This document shows, piece by piece, positions 45,097 through 53,771 of a stretch of DNA of 64,000 bases. The notes under the pieces were generated by a model, which did not search any database, was not told where the DNA came from, and saw only the letters and a list, made by a program, of their open reading frames with translations. The DNA is from Christensenella sp. (lineage in GTDB: Bacteria; Bacillota; Clostridia; Christensenellales; UBA3700), in the NCBI GenBank assembly GCA_022784465.1, contig JALFUR010000004.1, positions 141,804-205,803 on the forward strand. The letters run 5' to 3'. Made by a program: the position numbers and the translations under genes. How positions within the stretch are numbered: position 1 is the stretch's first letter; each line of letters starts with the position of its first letter.

Positions 45097-45741
45097 ATGA
45101 ACTACGAACAGATGAACAATAATCAAGTACAACTACAAGGAAAAGTTGTAACAAATCCAGTTTTCTCTCATGAGGTTTTAGGTGAAGGATTTTATGAATT
45201 AAAATTAGCAGTTAAAAGGTTGTCAGATCAAGAAGATATAATACCAATTACTGTTTCTGAAAGACTAATGGGTGATAGAAGATTAGAAATTGGAAACACA
45301 GTTTCTTTAACAGGACAATTTAGGAGCTATAATAAGGCAGAAGGTGACAGATCAAGACTATTATTAACAACTTTTGTAAGAGAATTTATAAAAGACGATG
45401 AATGCGTAAATCCAAATAATATTGATCTTGTTGGATATATTTGTAAACAACCTATTTTTAGAACAACACCATTTAAAAGAGAAATATGTGACGTTCTTGT
45501 TGCAGTCAATAGAGCGTATAATAAATCTGATTATATCCCATGTATTTTATGGGGCAGAAATGCTCGATTCGTTCAAGCTTTAAGTGTTGGAGAAAAATTG
45601 ATAATTAATGGTAGAATTCAATCTAGAGTATATTTAAAAAACATAAATGGTGAAATGGCAGAAAAAGTGGCTTATGAGGTATCTGTAAGTAGAGTTACAA
45701 ATGAATCTAAGCCTATGCAGTTATACAACAACGCCTCATAA
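45097..45741 (+). CDS. Single-stranded DNA-binding protein-like, two OB folds
   Basis: The 214-residue protein contains two tandem OB-type domains: residues ~12-95 ('VQLQGKVVTNPVFSH ... VSLTGQFRSYN') and ~105-200 ('IDLVGYICKQPIFRTTPFKREICDVLVAVNR ... KLIINGRIQSRVYL'). The second matches SSB most clearly ('CDVLVAVNR...YIPCILWGRNA'). It lacks the acidic C-terminal tip of housekeeping SSB and ends 'PMQLYNNAS', so it is probably a secondary SSB-like protein. It follows the deacetylase by 11 nt behind 'AAGGAGG'. Confidence 0.82.
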   Translation: MNYEQMNNNQVQLQGKVVTNPVFSHEVLGEGFYELKLAVKRLSDQEDIIPITVSERLMGDRRLEIGNTVSLTGQFRSYNKAEGDRSRLLLTTFVREFIKDDECVNPNNIDLVGYICKQPIFRTTPFKREICDVLVAVNRAYNKSDYIPCILWGRNARFVQALSVGEKLIINGRIQSRVYLKNINGEMAEKVAYEVSVSRVTNESKPMQLYNNAS

Positions 45742-45774
45742 ATAAGACAAACTTTAGATATTTTCTTTTAAATT

Positions 45775-45823
45775 AAAGAATAATACTTCAAATAACATCA
45801 AATTTGGGTATTATTCTTTTATT
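45775..45823 (+). terminator. Terminator after the SSB-like gene
   Basis: AAAGAATAATAC (45775-45786) pairs perfectly over 12 bp with GTATTATTCTTT (45808-45819) around a 21-nt loop, followed by TATT. Confidence 0.8.
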
Positions 45824-45843
45824 ATATTTGCGTGAATTAAAAA

Positions 45844-45872
45844 TTTACAAAGGCATGCATGTGTGCTATAAT
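45844..45872 (+). promoter_or_regulatory. Promoter of the yggS-sepF unit
   Basis: TTTACA (45844-45849), 17-nt spacer, TATAAT (45867-45872) with an upstream TGc (extended -10). The ATG is 24 nt downstream, behind 'AGGTG'. Confidence 0.85.
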
Positions 45873-45895
45873 TTACGTGCGTAATTAGGTGAAAT

Positions 45896-46594
45896 ATGGT
45901 AGAACTATTTGAATTGCAAAAGAATATATCGCTTTGTTTGTCTAATATTGAAGCTGCTAAAAAAAGAGCAAATAGGCAAGATAGTGTTGTATTGATTGGG
46001 GCTACAAAAACTCAACCAAAAGAATTAATCAAAATGATTCAAGATAATCATTTGTTGACAGATGTTGGGGAGAACCATGTACAGGAAATAGTAGAAAAAT
46101 ATGAAACCGGTGACAATTTAACATGGCATATGATTGGACAACTTCAGTCTAATAAAGTCAAATATATTGTTGGCAAAGTCGCATTAATTCATTCTCTAGA
46201 TAGAGAATCTCTAGCTCAAGAAATAGACAAGCAGGCAAAAAAGCATAATGTTATTCAAGATTGCTTAATTGAAATAAATATGGGTAGTGAAATAACAAAA
46301 GGCGGAATTGCAAAAGAAGACTTGGCAGAGTTTATGAGTGTTGTTGAAAAATATGACAATATAAGAATTCGTGGACTTATGAGTGTTATGCCTAATTTAG
46401 AAGATAAAGAATTATTAAAAAATATGTACATTGACTTAAAAGCATTATTTGATAATTTAAAAAATATTGCATCATTAAGACATAAAATAGATACATTATC
46501 TTGCGGCATGACTAATGATTATGAACTTGCTGTTGAGTATGGTGGTTCAACAATGGTTAGATTAGGAAGAGTATTGTTTGGAGCAAGAAACTAA
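45896..46594 (+). CDS. yggS: YggS family PLP homeostasis protein
   Basis: This 232-residue PLP-binding TIM barrel (PLPHP/YlmE) has the Lys in 'VLIGATKTQPKELI', then 'GENHVQEIVEKY', 'WHMIGQLQSNKVKYIVGKVALIHSLDR', 'INMGSEITKGGI', 'IRGLMSVMPN' and 'LSCGMTNDYELAVEYGGSTMVRLG'. It buffers cellular PLP and affects amino acid pools. It is directly upstream of sepF, as in the Bacillus ylmE-ylmF order. Its last residues are read close to the sepF Shine-Dalgarno. Confidence 0.95.
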   Translation: MVELFELQKNISLCLSNIEAAKKRANRQDSVVLIGATKTQPKELIKMIQDNHLLTDVGENHVQEIVEKYETGDNLTWHMIGQLQSNKVKYIVGKVALIHSLDRESLAQEIDKQAKKHNVIQDCLIEINMGSEITKGGIAKEDLAEFMSVVEKYDNIRIRGLMSVMPNLEDKELLKNMYIDLKALFDNLKNIASLRHKIDTLSCGMTNDYELAVEYGGSTMVRLGRVLFGARN

Positions 46595-46604
46595 GGAGGG
46601 AAAA

Positions 46605-47309
46605 ATGGATAGAGACGATTTTAATAATCAAAATGGATTTATGAATCGAAGAGATTTAGGAAATAATCCATATTATTCTAATGGCCAAAATGAAAGAAGA
46701 GGATTTATAGATCCATCTAATCCTTTAGGTGTAAGTAAGAATGACAATTATACGCAACCTCAAGGATATCCTTCATATTCTCAAAGACCATATTCTGCGA
46801 ATATTCCTCCATATACTCCAATACCTAATGTTCCTCCTCAACCAATAAACCAACCAGCTCCTTCTATGCCAATTATGTATGAACAAAATCAGGCACAGAT
46901 ATCTAATCAGGATTATGAGGATCAATTTATTTATGGCGGACAGGTTCAACAACCTCAAAGTTATATTCCACAACCTCAACCCGTTCAACCACAACCAAAA
47001 AAGAAAGGACTATTTTCTTTTATGAATAAAAAACCACAAGAAACTCCAAATAATTATGTTGCTTCGCATCAATATTTGAATATTCAAATGCCACAAAGCA
47101 TTAATGATATAAAGACAATTATTGATATGATTAAAGCAGGAGATACAGTTATTGTAGATTTTTCAAAAGTCAACGTGCAAGATTCTCAACGAATGGTAGA
47201 CTTTTTATCTGGTGGCTGTTATGGCGCAGGTGGTTTAATGCAATCTATGGGGGATAGAAAATTTGCTCTTACTCCTCCAGGAACAGGAATTAGAGGATCT
47301 TTAAATTAG
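46605..47309 (+). CDS. sepF: Cell division protein SepF
   Basis: SepF tethers FtsZ to the membrane. The start is 46605, behind 'AAGGAGGG', not 46578, giving 234 residues. The C-terminal ~80 residues are the SepF domain: 'INDIKTIIDMIKAGDTVIVDFSKVN', then 'DSQRMVDFLSGGCYG' and 'KFALTPPG'. The N-terminal ~150 residues are a long Pro/Gln/Asn/Tyr-rich disordered linker ('PQSYIPQPQPVQPQPKKKG'), much longer than in B. subtilis SepF (~150 residues in all). I see no obvious N-terminal amphipathic helix, unlike typical SepF. Confidence 0.93.
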   Translation: MDRDDFNNQNGFMNRRDLGNNPYYSNGQNERRGFIDPSNPLGVSKNDNYTQPQGYPSYSQRPYSANIPPYTPIPNVPPQPINQPAPSMPIMYEQNQAQISNQDYEDQFIYGGQVQQPQSYIPQPQPVQPQPKKKGLFSFMNKKPQETPNNYVASHQYLNIQMPQSINDIKTIIDMIKAGDTVIVDFSKVNVQDSQRMVDFLSGGCYGAGGLMQSMGDRKFALTPPGTGIRGSLN

Positions 47310-47310
47310 T

Positions 47311-47916
47311 ATGAAAAATCTTTTGAAAGAGAATAACAAACTAAGATATGCATTAGAGATATTGTTTTTCTTTGCATTGATTGCTGTTGATTTGCTTACA
47401 AAATATTTAATTGATGATGTTTTATTGCAATCAAAGCCTTATGCAAGTTATGTTGTTTTGGATGGCATTTTTACTTTATCTTGTCATTTTAATACAGGAG
47501 CTTCATTTAGCATTTTATCTGGACAAATTACTTTTCTTACAATAATGCCTACTATCGTTACTTTAGGAATAATTGCACTTTTAGTTATTAGACCTAATTT
47601 GCCTTCAAACTTAAGAATTGGATTAATACTTATTTCTGCCGGTGCAATGGGAAATGTTATAGATAGAATAGCATTAGGTCACGTTAGAGATTTTATAGAT
47701 TATACATTTTTAAAAACTTGGTTTGGAATAGATTTTGCAGTTGGAAATGTTGCAGATCTATTTTTGATTGGCGGAGTAATTTTATTGATAGTTTATATTA
47801 TTTTCCAATTTGAAGATAAGGATTTTTATTCTAAGAAAAAATTAGAAAAATATAATGCAGAATTAGCTTTGCAAGAAGAGAATAATCAAGATAGTGTTTT
47901 AAAAGATGGAGAATAA
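47311..47916 (+). CDS. lspA: Lipoprotein signal peptidase (signal peptidase II)
   Basis: LspA cleaves lipidated prolipoproteins. The 201-residue protein has four hydrophobic segments, 'FNTGASFSIL' (GASF, usually GAAFS), the catalytic Asp in 'GNVIDRIALGHVRDFIDY' and the second Asp in 'VGNVADLFLIGG'. A charged ~35-residue tail follows. The start is 2 nt after the sepF stop with no strong Shine-Dalgarno, so translation is probably coupled. Its partner Lgt is encoded at 22590. Confidence 0.95.
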   Translation: MKNLLKENNKLRYALEILFFFALIAVDLLTKYLIDDVLLQSKPYASYVVLDGIFTLSCHFNTGASFSILSGQITFLTIMPTIVTLGIIALLVIRPNLPSNLRIGLILISAGAMGNVIDRIALGHVRDFIDYTFLKTWFGIDFAVGNVADLFLIGGVILLIVYIIFQFEDKDFYSKKKLEKYNAELALQEENNQDSVLKDGE

Positions 47917-48829
47917 GTTTTTAATTGTTCAAGAAGAAGATCAAGGAAAAAGATTAGATGTTTTTCTAAATGAAGAATTGGATCTTTCTCGTTCTTATAT
48001 AAAAAAATTAATTGAAGAAAACAAAGTTTTAATAAATGATAAGCTTGTACAAAAAGCAGGCTATTCAGTTAAAGGTAAGGATTCTATATCTATTGAAATT
48101 CCTGATGCTGAAGTATTAGATTTAACTCCGGAAAATATTCCAATTGACATTGTATATGAAGATGATGATTTTGCTGTAATTAATAAGCAACAAGGCTTAG
48201 TTGTTCATCCAGCTTCTGGCTCGCGTTCTCACACTTTAGTTAATGCACTACTATTTCATTTAGATAATCTTAGCGATATAAATGGCGTTGTAAGACCTGG
48301 AATTGTACATAGATTAGATAAAGATACATCAGGATTAATTGTAGTTGCAAAAAATAATGCTGCCCATGTATCACTTCAAGAACAAATAGCGACAAAGAGT
48401 GCTAAGAGATTTTATAAAGCGCTTGTCGATGGAAAAGTATCTAATGATTCGGGAAAGATAGAAACACTAATAGATAGATCGCAAAAGGATAGAAAATTAA
48501 TGGCAGTATCTAGAAATACTGGTAGAATAGCCATAACTTTATACAATGTTATAGAGAGATTTGATAAATATACTCTAATGAACTATGAACTTAAAACAGG
48601 TAGGACTCATCAAATAAGAGTTCATTCTAAACATATAGGACATCCTATTGTTGGCGATTTAGTGTATGGTGGTTCAAACAAATTTAATTTAAATGGTCAA
48701 TTATTACATGCATATAGATTAGAACTTAATCATCCAAAAACAAATGAGAGAATGGTTTTTGAAGCGCCATTGCCAGATTATTTTAATAACGTTTTAAATG
48801 AGCTTAGAAAAAATGTACGAAATAATTGA
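47906..48829 (+). CDS. rluD: 23S rRNA pseudouridine synthase, RluD/RluA family
   Basis: The 307-residue protein has an N-terminal S4 domain ('KRLDVFLNEELDLSRSYIKKLIEENKVLIN') and the RluA-type catalytic domain with 'GIVHRLDKDTSGLIVVAK' (catalytic Asp in HRLD), 'LVNALLFHL', 'LMNYELKTGRTHQIRVH' and 'GDLVYGG'. It overlaps the end of lspA by 11 nt, a neighbour order common in Bacillota. It modifies 23S rRNA uridines; exact sites are not predictable here. Confidence 0.94.
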   Translation: MENKFLIVQEEDQGKRLDVFLNEELDLSRSYIKKLIEENKVLINDKLVQKAGYSVKGKDSISIEIPDAEVLDLTPENIPIDIVYEDDDFAVINKQQGLVVHPASGSRSHTLVNALLFHLDNLSDINGVVRPGIVHRLDKDTSGLIVVAKNNAAHVSLQEQIATKSAKRFYKALVDGKVSNDSGKIETLIDRSQKDRKLMAVSRNTGRIAITLYNVIERFDKYTLMNYELKTGRTHQIRVHSKHIGHPIVGDLVYGGSNKFNLNGQLLHAYRLELNHPKTNERMVFEAPLPDYFNNVLNELRKNVRNN

Positions 48830-49613
48830 TGCGCATGTTCATATATATCCAGATTCTATCGTAGATAAAGCAACAGCTAATATCCGTAATTTTTACAATG
48901 CAAAGAACATGCCGAGTGTTGATGGACATACATCAAGTTTAATTCAAAATGGGCGTATGCTTGGTGTTCAAAAATATATAGTTCACTCTTGTGCAACATC
49001 GCTTCATCAAGTTAAACCAATTAACGATTTTATTTATTCTCAAATGCAGTTGCATCCAGAATTTATAGGATTTATGACATTATATCCTGGAATGAATGAA
49101 GAAGAGATAATCGATGAGATATCTAATAGATATAACCAAGGATTTAAGGGAATAAAACTTCATCCAGATTTTCAGAAATTTAATATAGATGATGAGGTGT
49201 TGTATCCAATCTATAAATACGCTTCTTCTAAAATGCCTATTTTGTTCCATGTAGGAGATCCAAGAAGTGATTTGTCTCGTCCGTATAAATTGGCAAAGAT
49301 TGCAAAAATGTTTCCAAATTTAACATGCATTGGGGCGCACTTTGGTGGTTGGTATAGGTGGGATGAATTAGATTGTTATTTAGGACTAGATAATGTCTAT
49401 TTTGATACCTCTTCAACCCTTGCTTTTTTATCAAATGAGAAAGCTTTAAAACTTATGTATAAACACGGAATAGACAAGTTCTTCTTTGGCACAGATTTTC
49501 CGATGTGGGATATAAAAATAGAATTAGATAGGGTATTAAATCTTGGACTAAGCGATGTAGATTTACAAAAAGTATTATCTAAAAATTTTAAGAGAGTTTT
49601 TAATATAGATTAA
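48813..49613 (+). CDS. Amidohydrolase-related metal-dependent hydrolase
   Basis: This 266-residue TIM-barrel protein (COG2159-like) has the metal HxH in 'IIDAHVHIYPD', a Lys/His region 'GFKGIKLHPDFQKF', 'PILFHVGDP', 'IGAHFGGW' and the metal Asp in 'FGTDFPMWD'. Start 48813 gives the normal 'MYEIIDAHVHIY' opening; ATG 48798 is in frame and cannot be excluded. It overlaps the end of rluD. The substrate is unknown. It ends 4 nt before the convergent rqcH stop with no terminator between. Confidence 0.82.
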   Translation: MYEIIDAHVHIYPDSIVDKATANIRNFYNAKNMPSVDGHTSSLIQNGRMLGVQKYIVHSCATSLHQVKPINDFIYSQMQLHPEFIGFMTLYPGMNEEEIIDEISNRYNQGFKGIKLHPDFQKFNIDDEVLYPIYKYASSKMPILFHVGDPRSDLSRPYKLAKIAKMFPNLTCIGAHFGGWYRWDELDCYLGLDNVYFDTSSTLAFLSNEKALKLMYKHGIDKFFFGTDFPMWDIKIELDRVLNLGLSDVDLQKVLSKNFKRVFNID

Positions 49614-49617
49614 ATTG

Positions 49618-51342
49618 TTATTTTAAATATTCTTTATGTTCTATTGGCTCAACAACAATAGAGTTATACGTATCGTATAACACCATGCCAGGTTTTTTAC
49701 TAGGATGTCTTTTTACATTCTTTCTAAAAGTGTAGTCAATTTCAACTTTTTTCTCATCGCCAGTGTTAGAAAAGAATGCACATATTTCACAAGCAATAAG
49801 TAAAACATCATTTGGAACTTCTTGTCCTTTAGTTATTATTATTCCGTGAGAACCATGGAAAGATTTAACGTGCATCCAAATGTCTCCGCCATTTGCTATT
49901 TTGAATGAAATTTTATCATTTTGTAGATTGTTTTTTCCTATCAAAACTTCAAATCCTTTGACGTTGTATACGATAGGAGAAGACTCTTTTTCTTTTTTTG
50001 ACTTTTTATCTTTTACAGATTTTAAAGCGCCAATTTCTTCTAATTCTTTATGAATTTCTTTTATGTCTTGTTGTGTCTTACATCTTGAGATGTATGGCTC
50101 AATAGACTTTAAATATTCAATTGTCTCTTCAAGTTCTTCTATTTGTTCAAGTGCAATTTCTTCTTGATGTTTTAGTTTTGTATATTTTTTAAAATAAACT
50201 TGTGCGTTTTGTTGTGGAGCTAAAGTTTCATCTAATTTAATTTTTATATCTTCTAAATCGCTAGAATAATAATTTTGAACTGTAATAGATTCATCGCCTT
50301 TTTTTATTCTGTATATATTAGCAATAATAAGTTCACCAATAAGTTTATAGTGATCTTTATCTTGAGCTTCATTAAATCTTTGTTTAGATTTTTCTAGTTT
50401 TTTATTACATTTGCTTAAAAAAGCATTATATGCCTTTGTAAGGTATTTAGTTTTTTCTTCTTGTCTAAATTTTTCATCTTTTAAAGAAAGAGTATATTCA
50501 ATTGCTTCATTTAATGATGGCTTAGAGATGATATTCTTTATTTTGTGATATTTCATTACATAATAATCTAAAGGGGTGTTGTTATCGTTTATTTCAACAC
50601 ATGGATTATATAGTTTAGAATTGTATATATTTGAAAATCTTTCTAATGAAATTAAAATATTTTCAATATTATCATCGCTTAATGGTGAAGTAGAGTTTCC
50701 AACATTTGCTTGAAAAATTATTTCTTCAGCTGTAGATGAAGCTAAACCTGAGACAATAGATAATAAAAATGAGACAAGATTATTGCCCATATATTGCTTT
50801 AGTGCAGTCCTGATTTGTTCTTTATTAGATAGCGAGAGTTTTGTTTGTTCAGGAACTATATACTTTGCAGATGGGATTAGTGTTCTTTTTGTCATCATAT
50901 CAAAAGGAACTTGCTTTAATACATCTGTAATTATTTCTTTTTCATTGGCAACAATTATATTTGAATATCTGCCCATCATTTCGATAATTAATTTGTATTG
51001 AACGGGATCTCTCATTTCATTATGAGATAAAATATCTAAAACAATAATTCTATCCTCGTTTATTGTACGAATTGATTGTATGATGCCATTTAATAAATGT
51101 TTTCTTAAGTGCATGCAAAAAGAAGGAGCTGAAAGAGGACTTATTTTTTTAACATTTGTTAAATGGATTCTAGGATTAGATGCATTACATGAAACTGCCA
51201 AATTATAGTTTTTATTATTTGCTCGAATAAAAACGTTAATTTCGTCTTTTTCAGGCATAGTAATTTTGTCAATTTTACCATTTTTTAAAATTGAATCAAG
51301 TTCGTTAGATAATGCATTTAATGTAATATAATCATTTGGCAT
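49618..51342 (-). CDS. rqcH: Ribosome quality control protein RqcH (NFACT family, Rqc2 homologue)
   Basis: RqcH binds stalled 50S-nascent chain complexes and adds alanine tails. The ORF track begins at 51459, but the family start is 'MPNDYITLNALSNELD' at 51342, giving 574 residues, the normal length. The Asp97-Arg98 pair needed for function in B. subtilis is present ('NEDRII', exactly D97/R98). A long coiled coil lies mid-protein ('EEIALEQIEELEETIEYL'), then a C-terminal NFACT-R domain ('SFHGSHGIIITKGQEVPND', 'PSKKPGMVLY'). The -10 TATAAT is six bases before the ATG, with no Shine-Dalgarno. Confidence 0.95.
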   Translation of the reverse strand: MPNDYITLNALSNELDSILKNGKIDKITMPEKDEINVFIRANNKNYNLAVSCNASNPRIHLTNVKKISPLSAPSFCMHLRKHLLNGIIQSIRTINEDRIIVLDILSHNEMRDPVQYKLIIEMMGRYSNIIVANEKEIITDVLKQVPFDMMTKRTLIPSAKYIVPEQTKLSLSNKEQIRTALKQYMGNNLVSFLLSIVSGLASSTAEEIIFQANVGNSTSPLSDDNIENILISLERFSNIYNSKLYNPCVEINDNNTPLDYYVMKYHKIKNIISKPSLNEAIEYTLSLKDEKFRQEEKTKYLTKAYNAFLSKCNKKLEKSKQRFNEAQDKDHYKLIGELIIANIYRIKKGDESITVQNYYSSDLEDIKIKLDETLAPQQNAQVYFKKYTKLKHQEEIALEQIEELEETIEYLKSIEPYISRCKTQQDIKEIHKELEEIGALKSVKDKKSKKEKESSPIVYNVKGFEVLIGKNNLQNDKISFKIANGGDIWMHVKSFHGSHGIIITKGQEVPNDVLLIACEICAFFSNTGDEKKVEIDYTFRKNVKRHPSKKPGMVLYDTYNSIVVEPIEHKEYLK

Positions 51343-51348
51343 GTATAA

Positions 51349-51377
51349 ATTATAACAAATCACTTTTAATTTGAAAA
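51349..51377 (-). promoter_or_regulatory. rqcH promoter, leaderless arrangement
   Basis: On the minus strand, TTTTCA (51372-51377), a 17-nt spacer and TATAAT (51349-51354) are followed by TTATAC and the rqcH ATG. The predicted start site falls at the ATG. Confidence 0.6.
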
Positions 51378-51398
51378 TAACAAATAATATGTTAATAT
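51371..51398 (+). promoter_or_regulatory. Promoter of the first DUF2974 gene, leaderless arrangement
   Basis: TTGAAA (51371-51376), a 16-nt spacer and TAATAT (51393-51398) are followed by ATACGT and ATG 51405. Its -35 overlaps the opposite-strand rqcH -35 (51372-51377), so the two promoters may compete for polymerase. Confidence 0.5.
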
Positions 51399-51404
51399 AT
51401 ACGT

Positions 51405-52547
51405 ATGTATTTATATAGTTATTTAAAAGACCATGACATTTCTTTCGAGGAAAAAGCATTTGATGAAATCGATGCTCTTACTCTTTCACGCTTGGCTTTT
51501 TATAATTTTGAGCATGTCAAAGATGGAGATACTTTTGAGCAAATTTCAAAATACGAAAATCTGTCTGAGATCACGAATACTATTAATTTGAAACAATCAG
51601 ATTTTGAGTTTTTAAAATTAGTGCTATCTATGAAAAGATATGCTCATTTAAAAGTTAAACATTTCTATAAAGACTATGATACATCTATTGAAATGCAATA
51701 TGCTTCCTTATGTTTTGAGATGGGGAAAACAGCAATATTTGCTTTTAGAGGAACAGATGGTACATTAGTTGGCTGGAAAGAAAATTTCAATATGATTTCA
51801 ACTGAGGTTATACCATCTCAAAGAGTTGCTATTAATTATTTTGAAAAAGTCATGGAAGATGAAGATTATCAAGATTTTTATTTAATAGGTCATTCAAAAG
51901 GTGGTAATTTAGCTGTTTATATTGCTGCTAATTGTAGCAAGCAATATGTAGATAGAATTATTCATGTATACAATTTTGATGGACCAGGATTTTATCGTAA
52001 TTTTTATCAAGGCAAACAATATATATCTTTAAGAAATAAAATAACCAAACTTTCTCCAGAAGAATCCATAATTGGAAGAATATTATATAATGACTGTTAT
52101 GAAATAATTAAATCTAAAGAAAAAATGTTTTTACAACACTGGCCATTTTTCTGGATTATTGAAAACGATAAAATTAAAAGAGCTCCAAGATTTGCTGCTA
52201 TTTCAAATACTATCGATTTAACTTTAGATGATGTTCAAGATGAAAAATTTGACGATATAAAGGTTAGAGTATTTAATGCGATTTTTGATGAGCTTAAAGC
52301 GTCTAACAAAGAGTACTTAGATGAGGTAATTTTTGATAAAAAAGAATTTAAAGAATTTTGCAAAAGACTTAGAAAAAATGAGGATTATAAAGAAGTAAGG
52401 CGCTTTGTTTTTGACGTATATAAAATTTTTAGAAAACATAATAAAGTTGAAAAAGCTATAGAGAAGAAAATACTTGGAAAAGAGTACAAAAAAAGTTCAA
52501 TTATATTAACTATAAAGGATAATATTTTAAAAAATTTTTCAAGGTGA
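51405..52547 (+). CDS. DUF2974/Mbeg1-like alpha/beta hydrolase, copy 1
   Basis: The 380-residue protein has the Mbeg1/DUF2974 features: 'EIDALTLSRLAFYNFEHV', 'FRGTDGTLVGWKENFNM', the lipase elbow 'LIGHSKGGNLAVYIAAN' with nucleophile Ser, and 'VYNFDGPGFYRNF'. The last ~100 residues are a charged helical region. It may be a lipase-like or regulatory hydrolase; the family has no firm function. A second copy follows 5 nt downstream, sharing motifs and order, so this is a tandem duplication. No Shine-Dalgarno precedes the ATG. Confidence 0.82.
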   Translation: MYLYSYLKDHDISFEEKAFDEIDALTLSRLAFYNFEHVKDGDTFEQISKYENLSEITNTINLKQSDFEFLKLVLSMKRYAHLKVKHFYKDYDTSIEMQYASLCFEMGKTAIFAFRGTDGTLVGWKENFNMISTEVIPSQRVAINYFEKVMEDEDYQDFYLIGHSKGGNLAVYIAANCSKQYVDRIIHVYNFDGPGFYRNFYQGKQYISLRNKITKLSPEESIIGRILYNDCYEIIKSKEKMFLQHWPFFWIIENDKIKRAPRFAAISNTIDLTLDDVQDEKFDDIKVRVFNAIFDELKASNKEYLDEVIFDKKEFKEFCKRLRKNEDYKEVRRFVFDVYKIFRKHNKVEKAIEKKILGKEYKKSSIILTIKDNILKNFSR

Positions 52548-52552
52548 GTTAA

Positions 52553-53728
52553 ATGAATGTAATTGAATATGTAATTCAAAATAGAAACAAAACATTTTCT
52601 GAGATGCCATTTACCGAAATTGATGCACTTGTTTTTGCGCAATTGGCATATTACAATTTTTCGCTTATAGAAGATAAAACCTATATTAAAGAGATTAATC
52701 AAAATCTAAACCCAAAAATATTTACAGAAACAAGAAACTTATATGAAATAGATGGTAGTTTGTTTTCTAATGTTTGTGCATCTAAAAGATACGCAAATGT
52801 TTTAATAGAAAATTATGTTAACGATTTTGATCTAGAATATCAAAAACAATTTTGTGCAATAAGATTTTGGATAGATAAACATACATGTGTAGTTTCATTT
52901 AGAGGAACAGACGGGACTATAGTTGGGTGGAAAGAAAACTTTAATATGACATATATGTCTGCTATTCCTTCTCAAATTGAAGCAGGGTTTTATTTGAATG
53001 AAACTTGTTCGCTTCATAATGCAAAAGAAATCTATGTAGTAGGCCATTCAAAAGGCGGTAATTTGGCGATTTATGCAGCATCTAAAGTAAAAGAGCAATA
53101 TCTAGATAAAATTATAAAAGTGTATAATTTTGATGGCCCAGGATTTAAGGAAATATTTTATCAAACACAAGGATTTAAAAATATAAGAGACAAGATAGAA
53201 AAATATATACCACCACAATCATGTGTTGGGAGAATACTTCACGATGATCAATTTAAAGTAGTAAAGAGTGAAGATAAATTTGTTTGGCAACACTGGATTT
53301 ATAATTGGGTTATTGAAGATAATCATTTTTGTATTGAGCCGAATGCGGAAGAAATATCCGATGATATAGATATTACTTTAGATGAAATTTTAAATGAATT
53401 ATCCATACCTCAAAGACAATATGTTGTTGATACGTTTTATAAGCTTTTTCAAATGCATGACACAATGTATGTTGATGATATTTTTACAAATAAACAAGAA
53501 AGTTTAAAACTCGTTAAAAATTTTCTTAAAGTGGATAAGGAAAATAAAGGGCAATTGTCTAATGTAATGTGGAGAATATTACTACTATTTTTAAAGAATT
53601 ATTCAAGTGATAAAAAAGAAGAGATAGTTAATAAATTTAATGCACAAAAAAATAAAACAACATCAGATTTGAAAGCTGAAGTAACAGCAATAATGAATGC
53701 TTTAAAGAAGAAATTGAACAAAAATTGA
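52553..53728 (+). CDS. DUF2974/Mbeg1-like alpha/beta hydrolase, copy 2
   Basis: The 391-residue paralogue of the upstream gene repeats its layout: 'EIDALVFAQLAYYNFSLIED', 'FRGTDGTIVGWKENFNM', 'VVGHSKGGNLAIYAASK' and 'VYNFDGPGFKEIFYQ', then 'WQHWIYNWVIED' matching 'LQHWPFFWIIEN' in copy 1. Core motifs are almost identical, while the termini have diverged strongly, suggesting an old duplication kept for separate roles. 'AGGTGAG' precedes the start. No convincing terminator follows. Confidence 0.82.
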   Translation: MNVIEYVIQNRNKTFSEMPFTEIDALVFAQLAYYNFSLIEDKTYIKEINQNLNPKIFTETRNLYEIDGSLFSNVCASKRYANVLIENYVNDFDLEYQKQFCAIRFWIDKHTCVVSFRGTDGTIVGWKENFNMTYMSAIPSQIEAGFYLNETCSLHNAKEIYVVGHSKGGNLAIYAASKVKEQYLDKIIKVYNFDGPGFKEIFYQTQGFKNIRDKIEKYIPPQSCVGRILHDDQFKVVKSEDKFVWQHWIYNWVIEDNHFCIEPNAEEISDDIDITLDEILNELSIPQRQYVVDTFYKLFQMHDTMYVDDIFTNKQESLKLVKNFLKVDKENKGQLSNVMWRILLLFLKNYSSDKKEEIVNKFNAQKNKTTSDLKAEVTAIMNALKKKLNKN

Positions 53729-53771
53729 CACATTTTGACAATTAACGCCATTTATACATTTATTTATTCTC

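Noticed and set aside
48798-48812. ATG 48798 as the amidohydrolase start
   Set aside because: Possible, but the family N-terminus begins at 48813 (MYEIIDAHVH); neither has a strong Shine-Dalgarno.
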